Below, one piece after another: positions 40,867 to 49,407 of a DNA stretch of 64,000 nt. Where the stretch lies: contig NZ_JACONV010000007.1 in NCBI RefSeq assembly GCF_014358015.1, forward strand, positions 1-64,000. Reading direction: 5' to 3'. The DNA comes from Pseudomonas triticifolii. Lineage in GTDB: Bacteria > Pseudomonadota > Gammaproteobacteria > Pseudomonadales > Pseudomonadaceae. The stretch's first letter is position 1; each line of letters opens with the position of its first letter. The notes under the pieces are model-generated. The model saw only the letters and a program-made list of their open reading frames with translations, was not told the origin of the DNA and ran no database searches. A program made the translations under genes and the position numbers.

Positions 40867-41320
40867 TTCGCTTTACGTTCAAAACGGTCCCATCCTTCGC
40901 TGCGCGTTTGGTTTGCTTTGGCGGATATCCAGCGCATTCTAGCGCTGGTATTTTCAGTTGCTTTTGCTCCCTATATGTACCCTGATTGCACTCTTTCCGC
41001 ATCCTATCAGCACTCAAGCTGCACCCCTTTTGCACCCACCCTGACGACCTACGGTCTATCTGCTCAATACGCTCTTTTTCAGCATGAATTTTTGCTCCTT
41101 AACAGGAGCAAAATCTCAATACGCAACACGCACCTCTTGCGAGGTGGGTATTTTCTATATGTATCAATTAGTTGCCAGATTTATGCCTTCAAAGTGCTGC
41201 TATACATTTGTAATACGGAATGCAGGTTTCACCCAATAAACACTGGCGTATAGCTTTTCTTATACTCAGCAGCGAAGTATGTGGGCCGGCTCACTCTTTC
41301 AGATCGGCCCTTTTTTCTGG
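40867..41320. other. non-coding block with hairpins
   Basis: No convincing gene. It contains TTTGCTCC-TTAACA-GGAGCAAA near 41091-41112, CACCTC-TTGC-GAGGTG at 41131-41146 followed by a short T-rich run, and GGGCCG...CGGCCC at 41283-41310 followed by TTTTTT, which looks like a terminator. The stretch is AT-rich relative to tpsA. Confidence 0.5.
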
Positions 41321-41660
41321 TTACGCACTGGGTGGTTGGCTGCTGTTATCCGTCCCCATGTTTTTTGATGCCTGGCACTTGAAAATCATCCTATCGAGCA
41401 GTGCCTTTATCACTGATTTCTCGGCTTCGGGCATATGGCTGACGGCCTCAAAGCGCAGGCGCAAATCGTCGGACGGTCCGCGTTCTCCTTCAGCGAATAC
41501 CAAATCATCCAAACTGACGTGCAGAGCCTGAGCAAGCCGGATGAGGGCTTCTAAGGTTGGTTGCGCCGTCCCTGCCTCATAACGCCGAATCTGATTGGCG
41601 TGTACTGACGCGGTGTCAGCCAGAGTTTGCTGGGTGAGGTCGGCGGCCTTGCGCAGCTGA
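41321..41660 (-). pseudogene. 5'-truncated XRE-family regulator
   Basis: Minus-strand frame of about 111 codons: a helix-turn-helix (LTQQTLADTASVHANQIRRY, then EAGTAQPTLEALIRLAQALH) and a C-terminal tail LRLRFEAVSHMPEAEKSVIK typical of small Pseudomonas XRE regulators. The N-terminal 10-15 residues and start are missing: the frame ends at a TAA right where the tpsA repeat begins (41665). The break is therefore a recombination junction. Confidence 0.75.
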
Positions 41661-41664
41661 ATTT

Positions 41665-42805
41665 ACCCTCGACGCCGCCAGAGGCAGCTACAGCCAGGAA
41701 ACCCGCGAACGCCAAAGCTGGGGCGGCATTCACGGCGGCACCAGCGGCGGCCTCAAGCTCGGCGTGGGCGGCAGCAACGGCATTGCCAGCGGCGACCAAA
41801 CCCAGCAATCCTCGACCGTCACCGGCCTGCAAGCCGGGCGCGACGTCAACCTGCAGGCCAGCAACGACCTCAACCTGATCGGCACACAGGTTCAGGCCCA
41901 ACGCGATATCGACCTGCGCGCTGGCAATGACCTCAACATCAAAGCGGCTCAGAACGACAGCAGTACTGAGAACACCAGGAAGAATGGTGGGGGTGAGGCT
42001 GGTATTGCTGTCGGGCCAGGCGGGTTTGGTTTCTACGCCAGCGTTAACGTCGGCAAAGGCAACCTGGAGCGCGAAGGACTGCAGCAACAGGAAGCTTACC
42101 TGTACGCAGGCAACCGTCTGGGTTTCAACAGCGCAAGGGATACCAACGTCGCCGGTGCCAACCTGAGAGGCGATGAAGTCATCGGCCGGGTGGGCCGTGA
42201 CCTGAACGTCACCTCGCTGGCGGACACAGGCAAGGCGCAAGGCAAGGAGTTCGACCTCAGCGCAACGGTCGTCGTTGGATTTGGCGGCAGCTTCAGCGGC
42301 TCGGTTGGCTACGGTCAGACCAATGGCTCCACCAACTGGATCGAGCAGCAAACCAGCATCACCGGCAAAGACAAGGTCGACATTCGTACCGAGAACCATA
42401 CCCAGCTTGACGGTGCCTTGATCGCCTCGGACACCGGCAACCTCAAACTCGACACCGGCACACTGGGCTTCAGCGACATCGCCGGCAAGGACAAGGAGCA
42501 TGGCTACTACCTGAACGTGGGGGGTTCCTACAGCAATGGGAGCGAGACCGTTCAAGATCAGAGCCAGATCGGCAAAGGCGCGAAGAACCAATCCGGCTGG
42601 AGTATCGAAGGCTGGAACTACGAAAAGGATCGCCAGCAGATCGTCAGGGGCACGGTAGGCGCAGGCGACATCGTCGTACGCGGCGACAGCGCCGGCAAGG
42701 ACTCCACAACAGGGCTGAACCGGGACGTCAGCAAGGCGTACGAGATCACCAAGGACGATGAACACCGGACTGATCTGTATGCGTCGAAGTCTTCGTTGGA
42801 GGCTG
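41665..42805 (+). repeat. 1.14 kb tpsA internal repeat, copy 2
   Basis: Near-identical to 35676-36819 and in the same orientation, six kilobases downstream. It starts abruptly within the truncated regulator. Confidence 0.9.
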
Positions 42806-43887
42806 CCAGAGAGCCAATAGTCACTGCCAAAGAGTGGACTAACCAGCTACTGAGGTACAACAAGACTACCCGCGATAATTACGAAAACGCGTCTCGGGGC
42901 CTGACGCGCGCCATCAATAAAATCCAAAGTAGCCTGGGTCGTCAGCTGGATGCAGGCGCTATCGGGGTGAACGGCGCTGATTTTGCTGAACACACCATGG
43001 ATTCCTTGCTTGCTGGTGGAATGAGCACTCGCGAAGCGCTGGAAACCATGAAGGATCCAGAGTTCCAAGCCCAAGTCATGGCTGAGGTTGACCGGCTTTC
43101 AAAACTGGATTTGTCAAAGTTCGAGCTGAAAGAGATCGAATCTGCGATTAAAGTCAGCGATGCTCCGCCAGTGCGCAATAGTTCAAACGTCGTAGAGATA
43201 GCGCCAGTTGAAATTGACAACGGCGAACTCAGCGTCGCTCAAAGTACCCTGCGCACTTTTGTAGGGGTTGACCAGTACATCAAGGCTCACCCCGACCAAA
43301 AAGAGGGGGTGGCCACTGTAATGGCCATGGCGCAGGGGCCTAAAGGCCTGGTACAACTCGCACTTTACAAAGCTCTATCGAAAACATCCTTGGGTGAAAA
43401 TCTCAATGAAGAGCTGGCTCAATACAGCGACATGCTGGGCCATAAGATCGCGAACCGGATAGAAGGAATCGAGCTAGACAAGCAATATCAAGACGAAGAT
43501 GAGCTGATCGGCGGCGGTCAATTTTTCTCAAGCATCTTGATTGGAGTGGTGCAAAAGCGTAAAGGTAAGGGGGAGGAGGGTCCAAAGGGCACAATTCCTG
43601 AGAATATGAGCCCTATAGGTGCGGGACGAAGTGGAGCTTTTAATGAAGCTAAACGTCAATCAGGCATTCCAACAAGCCAGCAACCTAGCCGGACCCTACC
43701 AAATGTCGATAAACGGGGTAATCCTCAGCCCGGGAAAATTTATGAGTTCGAGGTTCCAGCTCCAGGTGGGGGTCTCAAAACGGTAAGAATCCGTGATGAT
43801 GCAGGAGGTCATGATTTCGGTTCAGGTAATTCCCAAAATCGTGGGTCCCACTTTAACGATGAAACTGGAAATCACTATGACTATTGA
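41665..43887 (+). pseudogene. displaced tpsA 3' fragment with toxin tip
   Basis: An open frame of 740 codons lacking any TPS signal; the first usable start is GTG 41764 and no promoter is seen. The first 380 codons repeat the TpsA FHA-2 region. A distinct linker follows (REPIVTAKEWTNQLLRYNK onward, about 255 codons), then GPKG at 43579, then a tip of about 100 residues: GRSGAFNEAKRQSGIP, GKIYEFEVPAPGGGLKTVRI, and a His-rich end GSHFNDETGNHYDY. That tip is a widespread polymorphic-toxin type with a possible HNH-like His cluster; I do not name the family. Confidence 0.75.
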
Positions 43888-44512
43888 TATTCAAGTCGGG
43901 CGTACGCCTGATATTTCAATTACTAACGATGTGATTAATCCCCATTGGGCTGGAGATTATTTTAGATCGGAATTGTCAGCGGCTAGTTTTTTAGCCGCAG
44001 ATGCATCAAGTACGTCACTTGCAGGTGTGCTGAGTTTTATTTACAGTTTGATTGATAAAAAGCTGCCTGAGTATGATGTTTGGTTACTCCTAGGTAACTC
44101 TGCTTGGCAGCCAGATACTCGAATTGTACGCTATCGAAAATTGTGGGGAGCACTGAAGTTTCGAGGAAGTGAAATTTCGGGTGGTAGTGACTCACAAGAA
44201 TCTATCGTAGAGGCTCATGAAAAGTTAAAATTTTTCGGCGCTTTACGTCTTTCAGAACAGTCTATTGCGAATGTAATTGACGTAATTATTGACGAGCGCT
44301 GTTCATATATTGCCGCGATACCTAGAGCTTTTGCATTTAAACGCATTCTTGATGTTGGGTGGTCTGGACGTGTGGCTGAGGATTTTAGTCTTTGTTGTCA
44401 CATATGCGAAGAAAATGGATTGCTTTTTAAGCAGGTCGGTGAGTTTGATGATCATGAATGGGGTTTTATATCTATTGGGTTGCCAGAAATTATGGAGAAA
44501 TTATTGAGTTAA
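43877..44512 (+). CDS. immunity protein of the displaced tpsA fragment
   Basis: A 211-residue soluble protein from ATG 43877, overlapping the toxin end by 11 bases. It begins MTIDIQVGRTPDISITNDVI. Low GC and its place behind the tip support an immunity role. No named family recognised. Confidence 0.6.
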   Translation: MTIDIQVGRTPDISITNDVINPHWAGDYFRSELSAASFLAADASSTSLAGVLSFIYSLIDKKLPEYDVWLLLGNSAWQPDTRIVRYRKLWGALKFRGSEISGGSDSQESIVEAHEKLKFFGALRLSEQSIANVIDVIIDERCSYIAAIPRAFAFKRILDVGWSGRVAEDFSLCCHICEENGLLFKQVGEFDDHEWGFISIGLPEIMEKLLS

Positions 44513-44515
44513 AAT

Positions 44516-44968
44516 GGTCCAAAAGGGACGGGGACAGGAAAGGCGCCATACACCTCGACTGTATCAACGGATGCTGAGACTGGCATGCCGTATGCCCACC
44601 CCGTAAAGGAGGCTGGTGCAAAAGTCTCGACTAGCATCAATTCTGTACCTCGCAACGCAAGTGATCTCGTCGGAGGTCCGCTTGAAAACGCCACTACGAT
44701 TAGCGGCCGTTTTAAGCTAGATGGTGGCCCCGCAAATGGAGCTGTATATCGAGCCGATAATCAAGGAAATATCACCGGCTATGCTGTCTATGATTCATCT
44801 GGCATGATTGTTAAGCGTGTTGACGTGACAGGTGCAGCTCATGCTGATGTGTCAACACCACATGTAATAGAATATGGCAGAAATACGTTGCCGGACGGGA
44901 CAGTCAGGGTTCAGTCACCGTATACAAAATTAGCTCCACGGCCTACCACCCCGGATGAGATTCCGTAA
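44516..44968 (+). CDS. orphan toxin tip 3, type-24-like
   Basis: Open frame beginning GPKGTGTGKAPYTST three bases after the previous gene; internal ATG 44585. The C-terminal half (VKRVDVTGAAHADVSTPHVI, EYGRNTLPDGTVRVQSP, ending TTPDEIP) matches what I know of the polymorphic toxin type 24 domain. About 150 residues, complete at its 3' end. No signal or promoter. The stop overlaps the next ATG by one base. Confidence 0.65.
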   Translation, partial: GPKGTGTGKAPYTSTVSTDAETGMPYAHPVKEAGAKVSTSINSVPRNASDLVGGPLENATTISGRFKLDGGPANGAVYRADNQGNITGYAVYDSSGMIVKRVDVTGAAHADVSTPHVIEYGRNTLPDGTVRVQSPYTKLAPRPTTPDEIP

Positions 44969-45447
44969 TGAAGATTCAAACAATTAGACAGTTTAGCGGC
45001 TTGGGCAGATACGAGTTATGGGCGTCAAGCTGGGCAAAAAAAGATGATATCGATATATTTTCTTATGTAAGCGCCATGTGCAATCCTGAGGATTGCCTAG
45101 TCTTTTGCAGGCTTTTGTTTCCTGACTTTTTTGTTAGTGAAGGTGCAGTTTTTTTAAGTTTCAAATACGATCATGATGCTTTTATCGTATGGCTAAACCA
45201 GTTTGATGGTGATGCACGCGCGGTTGAAAAAATAATGAATCACACCCATTTATACGATGTTTTTGCAGGCTGCACGGATGAGGTTGATGATGTTATTTTT
45301 GAACAGCTAGCTGAAATCATTGCTTTATCATGGCGGCTAGCCTTGAAAGAAAAATTTCCAGATAGTAAGTTTTCTGTGGATGTTTCTAATTCAGATCAGG
45401 ATTACGGTCCTACTGTTACTTTTTATCAGATTTCTGAGCAGTTCTAA
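44968..45447 (+). CDS. immunity protein of orphan module 3
   Basis: A 159-residue acidic protein (TAATG overlap with the toxin stop). It is rich in Asp, Phe and Trp, with no recognisable domain. The stop itself overlaps the entry motif of the next module (AAAGGTGGC). Confidence 0.6.
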   Translation: MKIQTIRQFSGLGRYELWASSWAKKDDIDIFSYVSAMCNPEDCLVFCRLLFPDFFVSEGAVFLSFKYDHDAFIVWLNQFDGDARAVEKIMNHTHLYDVFAGCTDEVDDVIFEQLAEIIALSWRLALKEKFPDSKFSVDVSNSDQDYGPTVTFYQISEQF

Positions 45448-45854
45448 AAGGTGGCAGTTCTAGTGGTTTTAGTGGCGGTAAACCAACTATTATGGATGAT
45501 CCATATAGCCCGAATGCTGCTACTGAAAGGTCTAGCGTAAATAGATACTATTATGATCGGAGAAATGCTGCCGATGAGTTTTCTGCTGGTCTTCCAGACT
45601 ATGCAACGCATTCAACAGCAAAGAGCTATGAGTCAACGGCGCCAAGAGATCTGAACGAGCAGACTTTGTGGAACAGAGTGATAGAAAATCCCTCAGCCGG
45701 TCGTGATACAAAACTAGCGGGCGATAAAGACTTCCCGCGGAGTGAGGGATGGAGAAAAATGGAAGTAAGTCACCGTTTACCTAGCGGAGAAAATATAACC
45801 ATCCACTACCAGTACAACTCCATAACCGGCAAAGCATACGACATGAAAAGTTGA
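45447..45854 (+). CDS. orphan toxin tip 4, barstar-paired RNase candidate
   Basis: Open frame beginning KGGSSSGFSGGKP at the previous stop; internal ATG 45492. The C-terminal part has EGWRKMEVSHRLPSGENITI and IHYQYNSITGKAYDMKS, a strand-rich end with a His and basic residues that could form an RNase active site. The following gene is barstar-like, which points to a barnase/BECR-type ribonuclease. That is inference; the sequence is not diagnostic alone. Confidence 0.55.
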   Translation, partial: KGGSSSGFSGGKPTIMDDPYSPNAATERSSVNRYYYDRRNAADEFSAGLPDYATHSTAKSYESTAPRDLNEQTLWNRVIENPSAGRDTKLAGDKDFPRSEGWRKMEVSHRLPSGENITIHYQYNSITGKAYDMKS

Positions 45855-45872
45855 TCCAATTAAGAGGTAATC

Positions 45873-46262
45873 ATGACGAGTATTAACTCTTTGAAAAAAG
45901 CCTCGACAGTTTCGATCCACTTTGTCCGCGCTGAAGAAATTAAGCATGCGTTAGACTCTCTAGGAGGTATGGTAGCTACAGGCTCAATAGTGAATGTAAG
46001 GTCAGATAAGGATTTGTTTGCAGTTGTGGCGTCGGCAATGAAGTTTCCAGATTATTTTGGGAATAACTGGGACGCTCTCGACGAGTGTCTGGATGATATG
46101 GGTTGGTTTCCTGCTGACAGTTATTGTCTCGTTCTACGCGAAGCGGCTAAAGGATGGTCTCAGGCCCCATATGCGTTGGGGTGCTTTGCAACGGCCTGGT
46201 TGGAAGCAGCTGAATATTGGGCGAAAAGCGGAACGCCATTCCATTTGGTGTTCGTTATGTAA
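45873..46262 (+). CDS. barstar-family immunity protein
   Basis: A 129-residue protein with the barstar core: MKFPDYFGNNWDALDECLDD followed by a WFPADSYCLVLREA strand, the residues that in barstar plug a ribonuclease active site. AAGAGG precedes the ATG. It lies 18 bases after toxin tip 4. This is the best family assignment among the immunity genes in the array. Confidence 0.85.
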   Translation: MTSINSLKKASTVSIHFVRAEEIKHALDSLGGMVATGSIVNVRSDKDLFAVVASAMKFPDYFGNNWDALDECLDDMGWFPADSYCLVLREAAKGWSQAPYALGCFATAWLEAAEYWAKSGTPFHLVFVM

Positions 46263-46264
46263 GA

Positions 46265-46348
46265 GCTCCAAAAGCAACTGGGACAGCAGGAACGCCTCCA
46301 GTAGTGCATGGTAAGGGTTCAAACTTGGACTATTTTAATGCCCAATAG
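46265..46348 (+). pseudogene. orphan toxin tip 5, remnant
   Basis: APKATGTAGTPP opens a frame just after the barstar stop but ends after 27 codons (SNLDYFNAQ, TAG at 46346). Only the entry motif and a short tail remain, so the catalytic domain has been deleted while its immunity gene survived. Confidence 0.6.
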
Positions 46349-46592
46349 CAATCAAACATATGTATGTCCGGTCTGCAGGTATCCTGATCTTGATGAGCCG
46401 GCGTATGACAGTTTTGGCTGTGCCTCGTACGATATTTGCCCGTGCTGCGGGACGGAGTTTGGGTATGATGACTCGACAACCGCTCATTCCGATTTACGCG
46501 GAAAGTGGGTGTCGGAGGGAATGCAATGGTGGAGCAAGCATCGACTCAAACCTAATGATTGGGATCCGGTCAGGCAACTAGAAAACAATTAG
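46338..46592 (+). CDS. CPCC-type cysteine-rich immunity protein
   Basis: An 84-residue protein with CPVCRYPDL and DICPCCGTEFGYDD, a two-knuckle zinc-binding pattern of the cysteine-rich CPCC family seen in polymorphic-toxin immunity genes. ATG 46338 overlaps the toxin remnant by 11 bases; an upstream start at 46308 is less likely. It ends in a Trp-rich helix. Confidence 0.7.
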   Translation: MPNSNQTYVCPVCRYPDLDEPAYDSFGCASYDICPCCGTEFGYDDSTTAHSDLRGKWVSEGMQWWSKHRLKPNDWDPVRQLENN

Positions 46593-46606
46593 ATGCTTTA
46601 TTAGTT

Positions 46607-46714
46607 GGTACAAAAGGTCTTGGCAAGGACTACGTTGACATTCGTTCGCCAGAAGCGAAGCAACATATTTTATACGGCGATAAAACAGGTAGCGGTGGGC
46701 ATATGTGGCCATAG
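46607..46714 (+). pseudogene. orphan toxin tip 6, truncated EndoU-like
   Basis: Frame GTKGLGKDYVDIRSPEAKQH continues HILYGDKTGSGGHMWP and then hits TAG at 46712. HIL-GD...GGH is the first half of bacterial EndoU ribonuclease tips; the second half (the FP-x-x-W and TDP part) is missing. It is truncated and presumably inactive. Confidence 0.6.
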
Positions 46715-46947
46715 TAGGTGAAGGGTATCATGGCAAATTTAGTGGCGTCAGCGTAGGCGATGATCTTCGAAGTTTAGAAAGGTGTTTTGATATTGTGTTC
46801 AATGATGCGGATGATGACTTTCTTCTAAAAGAAAGTGACAGCATATTGACGGGTATTAGTTTTATTACGGACTACAGAGCTTCCTTGGAATATGCACCAG
46901 AACAAGTTATCAAGTTTATATCGATACATGACTGGTCCCTTCGGTAA
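46705..46947 (+). pseudogene. truncated immunity protein of module 6
   Basis: An 80-codon frame starting GTG inside the toxin remnant: VGEGYHGKFSGVSVGDDLRS to KFISIHDWSLR. It looks like the C-terminal part of a longer immunity protein. One deletion around 46700-46720 seems to have removed both the toxin 3' end and the immunity 5' end, fusing what is left. It could still be made from the GTG, but is probably non-functional. Confidence 0.5.
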
Positions 46948-48452
46948 AAAATAGCTTCAACGTAACGCTCCGAGTTGATCAAGCATTTTCAGTTTGGTCC
47001 ACAACTGCAAGGCCGGTGCCGTTGGAGGCGTTGCCTTCCGTGAGGCCGGCCAAGCGCAATATCATCACCAGCCTGGTGTCCGGTATCGCGGCCACGGCGA
47101 GCAATGCGGCGACCGCCAACGTCGATAACAACTGGCTCGCCACCCAACAGGAAGTGCAGTACAAAAAAGAACTCGCCGAGGCCAAAACAATCAGCGAAGA
47201 GCTGCGCGTCGTTGCGAAGTGGGAAGGCACTTCCATGCGCCAGAATGTCCTGACCGGCACAGGCATCGCCAAAGGCTTCACCGAGGGCATGGCGGGTACA
47301 GGCCTAGACACGCTCAACAGTGCCGTCAGCTTCCTGCGCGACCCCGAGGAAAGCCTGATCGCGATGAAGGCGTTCGCCACCTCATCTGAGGCGCAAGTCC
47401 AGTTGGGCAAAGAAGCAGCCGCCATGCTGGAGAGGCAGCTCAACGAAATCGATGAAGCGTTCGACAAAGGAGGCGACGAAAACTCGGAAAGCCTGGGTTA
47501 CAAGATGGGACAGGCCGCCGCCATCAGCATCGGTGCGATTGCGAGCGGTGGCAGCGGTACAGCCTCCAAATCACTGACCCTGTCCCGAATGGGCATCGAC
47601 ATTTCCAGCAAGAAACTCGAAGAAATCGCCACCACTGTCAAACTCAAAGGCCTCAAGAAAGAAATCGCCGAACTGGAACGGCCGCCGGGCAGGGACTCGG
47701 ATGTGCCGATGATCGAGCCGGAAACCCCGCCCCGCGTTGCCGATGTAGAGAGCCGGAAGATTACTCTGCCCTCTTACTACCGTGAAGATAGCTCGGCGGG
47801 AGCATCCTTCAACAAGACGGGAGGTCTGCCTGAGGGCTACCAGCGAGTCATCAACACCAGAACCGGAAACGTAGAGGTTGCCGGGCCTGACGGCACGCTC
47901 TACCTTCAGACAGCAGACGGTGGACTCACACCCAAGGCCGGGGGTAATCTGGCCCAGTTGGTTAAGGCTGAGCGTGAGATTGCAGGTGCAAAAGAACTTG
48001 GGAGAGTTGATCCACCCATCCCGAAAGTTGATGTTACAAATGACTTTATGATGAAGCAATTCAATGATGGGGGAGTCCAGCTCAAGTATGGCGATCCTGA
48101 TGGCGTAGCAGGATTGGTCGTGAATGTGGATAAAGCGGGAGTGCTGGGATTTGAAATTCGTGCTGCACAGAATCATCCCTACTACGATGCATCAGGCACT
48201 GATATGTTCGCCAGCGCAATGCAACGCCTCGGCAATGAAGGCATCAAGGTCAATCAAATCCGTGGGGCTTGGGAGGCGGGCACTGACAGCGTTAACACTG
48301 CTCGATATCTCGAGAATATTGCCAATGGAATGTCAAAAGAAAATGCTGCTTTGAATACATGGACAGGCCAAATAGCCCAAAAGTACGGATACGGAAAGGT
48401 TGAGAAAATTGAAACCATTGGAGGCATCAATTATGTCACCTTTAAAAAATAA
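46948..48452 (+). pseudogene. second displaced tpsA 3' fragment with toxin tip
   Basis: Open frame of about 500 codons, first possible start GTG 47016. It encodes a pre-tip region absent from the full TpsA (VDNNWLATQQEVQYKKELAE, a GLDTLNSAVSFLRDPEES helix, an AAAISIGAIASGGSG hydrophobic stretch). The pretoxin block PSYYREDSS to EREIAGAK follows, then a 155-residue tip with FASAMQRLGNEGIKVNQIRG and NTWTGQIAQKYGYGKVEKIE. The tip type is familiar from polymorphic toxins but I cannot name its activity. GC is core-like up to the tip and drops within it. Confidence 0.75.
47766..47994 (+). repeat. pretoxin repeat, copy 2
   Basis: Matches 37848-38076 base for base in length. Together with the 1.14 kb repeat it gives homology on which tips could be exchanged. 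Confidence 0.9.
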
Positions 48453-48702
48453 CAATTTGTTAGCCCAGGTGCTGGAAGGAAAAATGCCGAGCACTGTACT
48501 GAACTTGATGTTAGAGGCTGATCCTGAGTTGGATAAGTATGTTTTAGCAAATTTTTTTTTGGAAGAGTTTGATCGTTTGGATAGCAAAATCCTTCCTGTA
48601 ATATGGAAATGGAAGAGTACCAAATCTATTAGAGGTATTTCTGACCAACAACTTGATGAGGCAATACTTGCGCAAATGAGGATGGCGGGCTATATGGTGT
48701 AG
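48433..48702 (+). CDS. immunity protein of the second tpsA fragment
   Basis: An 89-residue acidic, helical protein from ATG 48433 (MSPLKNNNLLAQVLEGKMPS), overlapping the toxin by 20 bases. It is AT-rich. Position and size indicate the antidote of the preceding tip. No family recognised. Confidence 0.55.
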   Translation: MSPLKNNNLLAQVLEGKMPSTVLNLMLEADPELDKYVLANFFLEEFDRLDSKILPVIWKWKSTKSIRGISDQQLDEAILAQMRMAGYMV

Positions 48703-48723
48703 TTAGAAGTAGGAAGGGTCTTA

Positions 48724-49198
48724 GGCTCTGTACGAAATCATCTGAAACTCATTTCAACCCAGCAAGCGTCGGGAGTCAGTAAAGTCCGCGTCCATCAACG
48801 GCAGGAGCCCACGATTGCCAAACGTTACGAACTCCCCGATGCAGCCTGGGATTTGGTTGCAAACATCTTCAGTGAACCCCGCCTAACGGACGCCCAAGGG
48901 CAGATGATCGGCTGGTGCTCAACGGCGTGCTCTGGGTGCTCTGCTTGGGTGCTGCCTGGCGCGGCATGCCCGAACGCTTCGGCCCATGGTCAACGGTTTA
49001 TCAACGCTTTCGTGACTGGCGCAATCGCGGGACGTTCGATCAGATGCTCAAGCGGCTTCACATCAAGCTGAACGATCAAGGGTTAATTGATCTGGAGACC
49101 TGGATGATTGACTCCACGGCGGTACGTGCAACCCGGGCCTCTTCTGGTGCTGGGAAAAAAGGAGCCTGAAGAACCGCAAGACTACGCCCTCGGTCGAA
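48724..49198 (+). mobile_element. IS5-family (IS427-like) insertion sequence remnant
   Basis: The left end looks like a terminal repeat (GGCTCTGTACGAAATCAT). A transposase frame (IAKRYELPDAAWDLVANIFS) continues in another frame (GAAWRGMPERFGPWSTVYQR, LKRLHIKLNDQGLIDLETWM, IDSTAVRATRASSGAGKKG). That matches the two-frame organisation of this IS group. A base loss near 49165 and truncation at about 49198 remove the rest, so it is inactive. Confidence 0.8.
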
Positions 49199-49201
49199 GC
49201 C

Positions 49202-49286
49202 AGGCCTCGACACGCTCAACAGTGCCGTCAGCTTCCTGCGCGACCCCAAGGAAAGTCTGGTCGCGATGAAGGAGTTCGCCGCGTCA
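49202..49286 (+). pseudogene. 85-base tpsA fragment beside the IS
   Basis: Nearly repeats 47300-47384 and encodes GLDTLNSAVSFLRDPKESLV. It shows that yet another tpsA 3' region once lay here and was destroyed by the IS insertion or later deletion. From 49287 to 49407 I see no gene. Confidence 0.8.
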
Positions 49287-49407
49287 AACTCTACGTTGAC
49301 ACGGCGGGCTTCCGGTCAAACGACCAGGCAGCTCGCGTTCAATCGACTGTCGATTTGCTCTACCGGCCACCATCATTACTGCAGACCACATCTGACTGAA
49401 TTGCCAG

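Noticed and set aside
40858..41253. A 131-codon plus-strand frame after the module 2 terminator.
   Set aside because: It starts inside the terminator hairpin, has biased composition and no ribosome site.
40867..41320. Possible tRNA or structured small RNA in the AT-rich gap.
   Set aside because: Hairpins are present but no cloverleaf, anticodon arm or CCA context was found; they are better read as terminators or debris.
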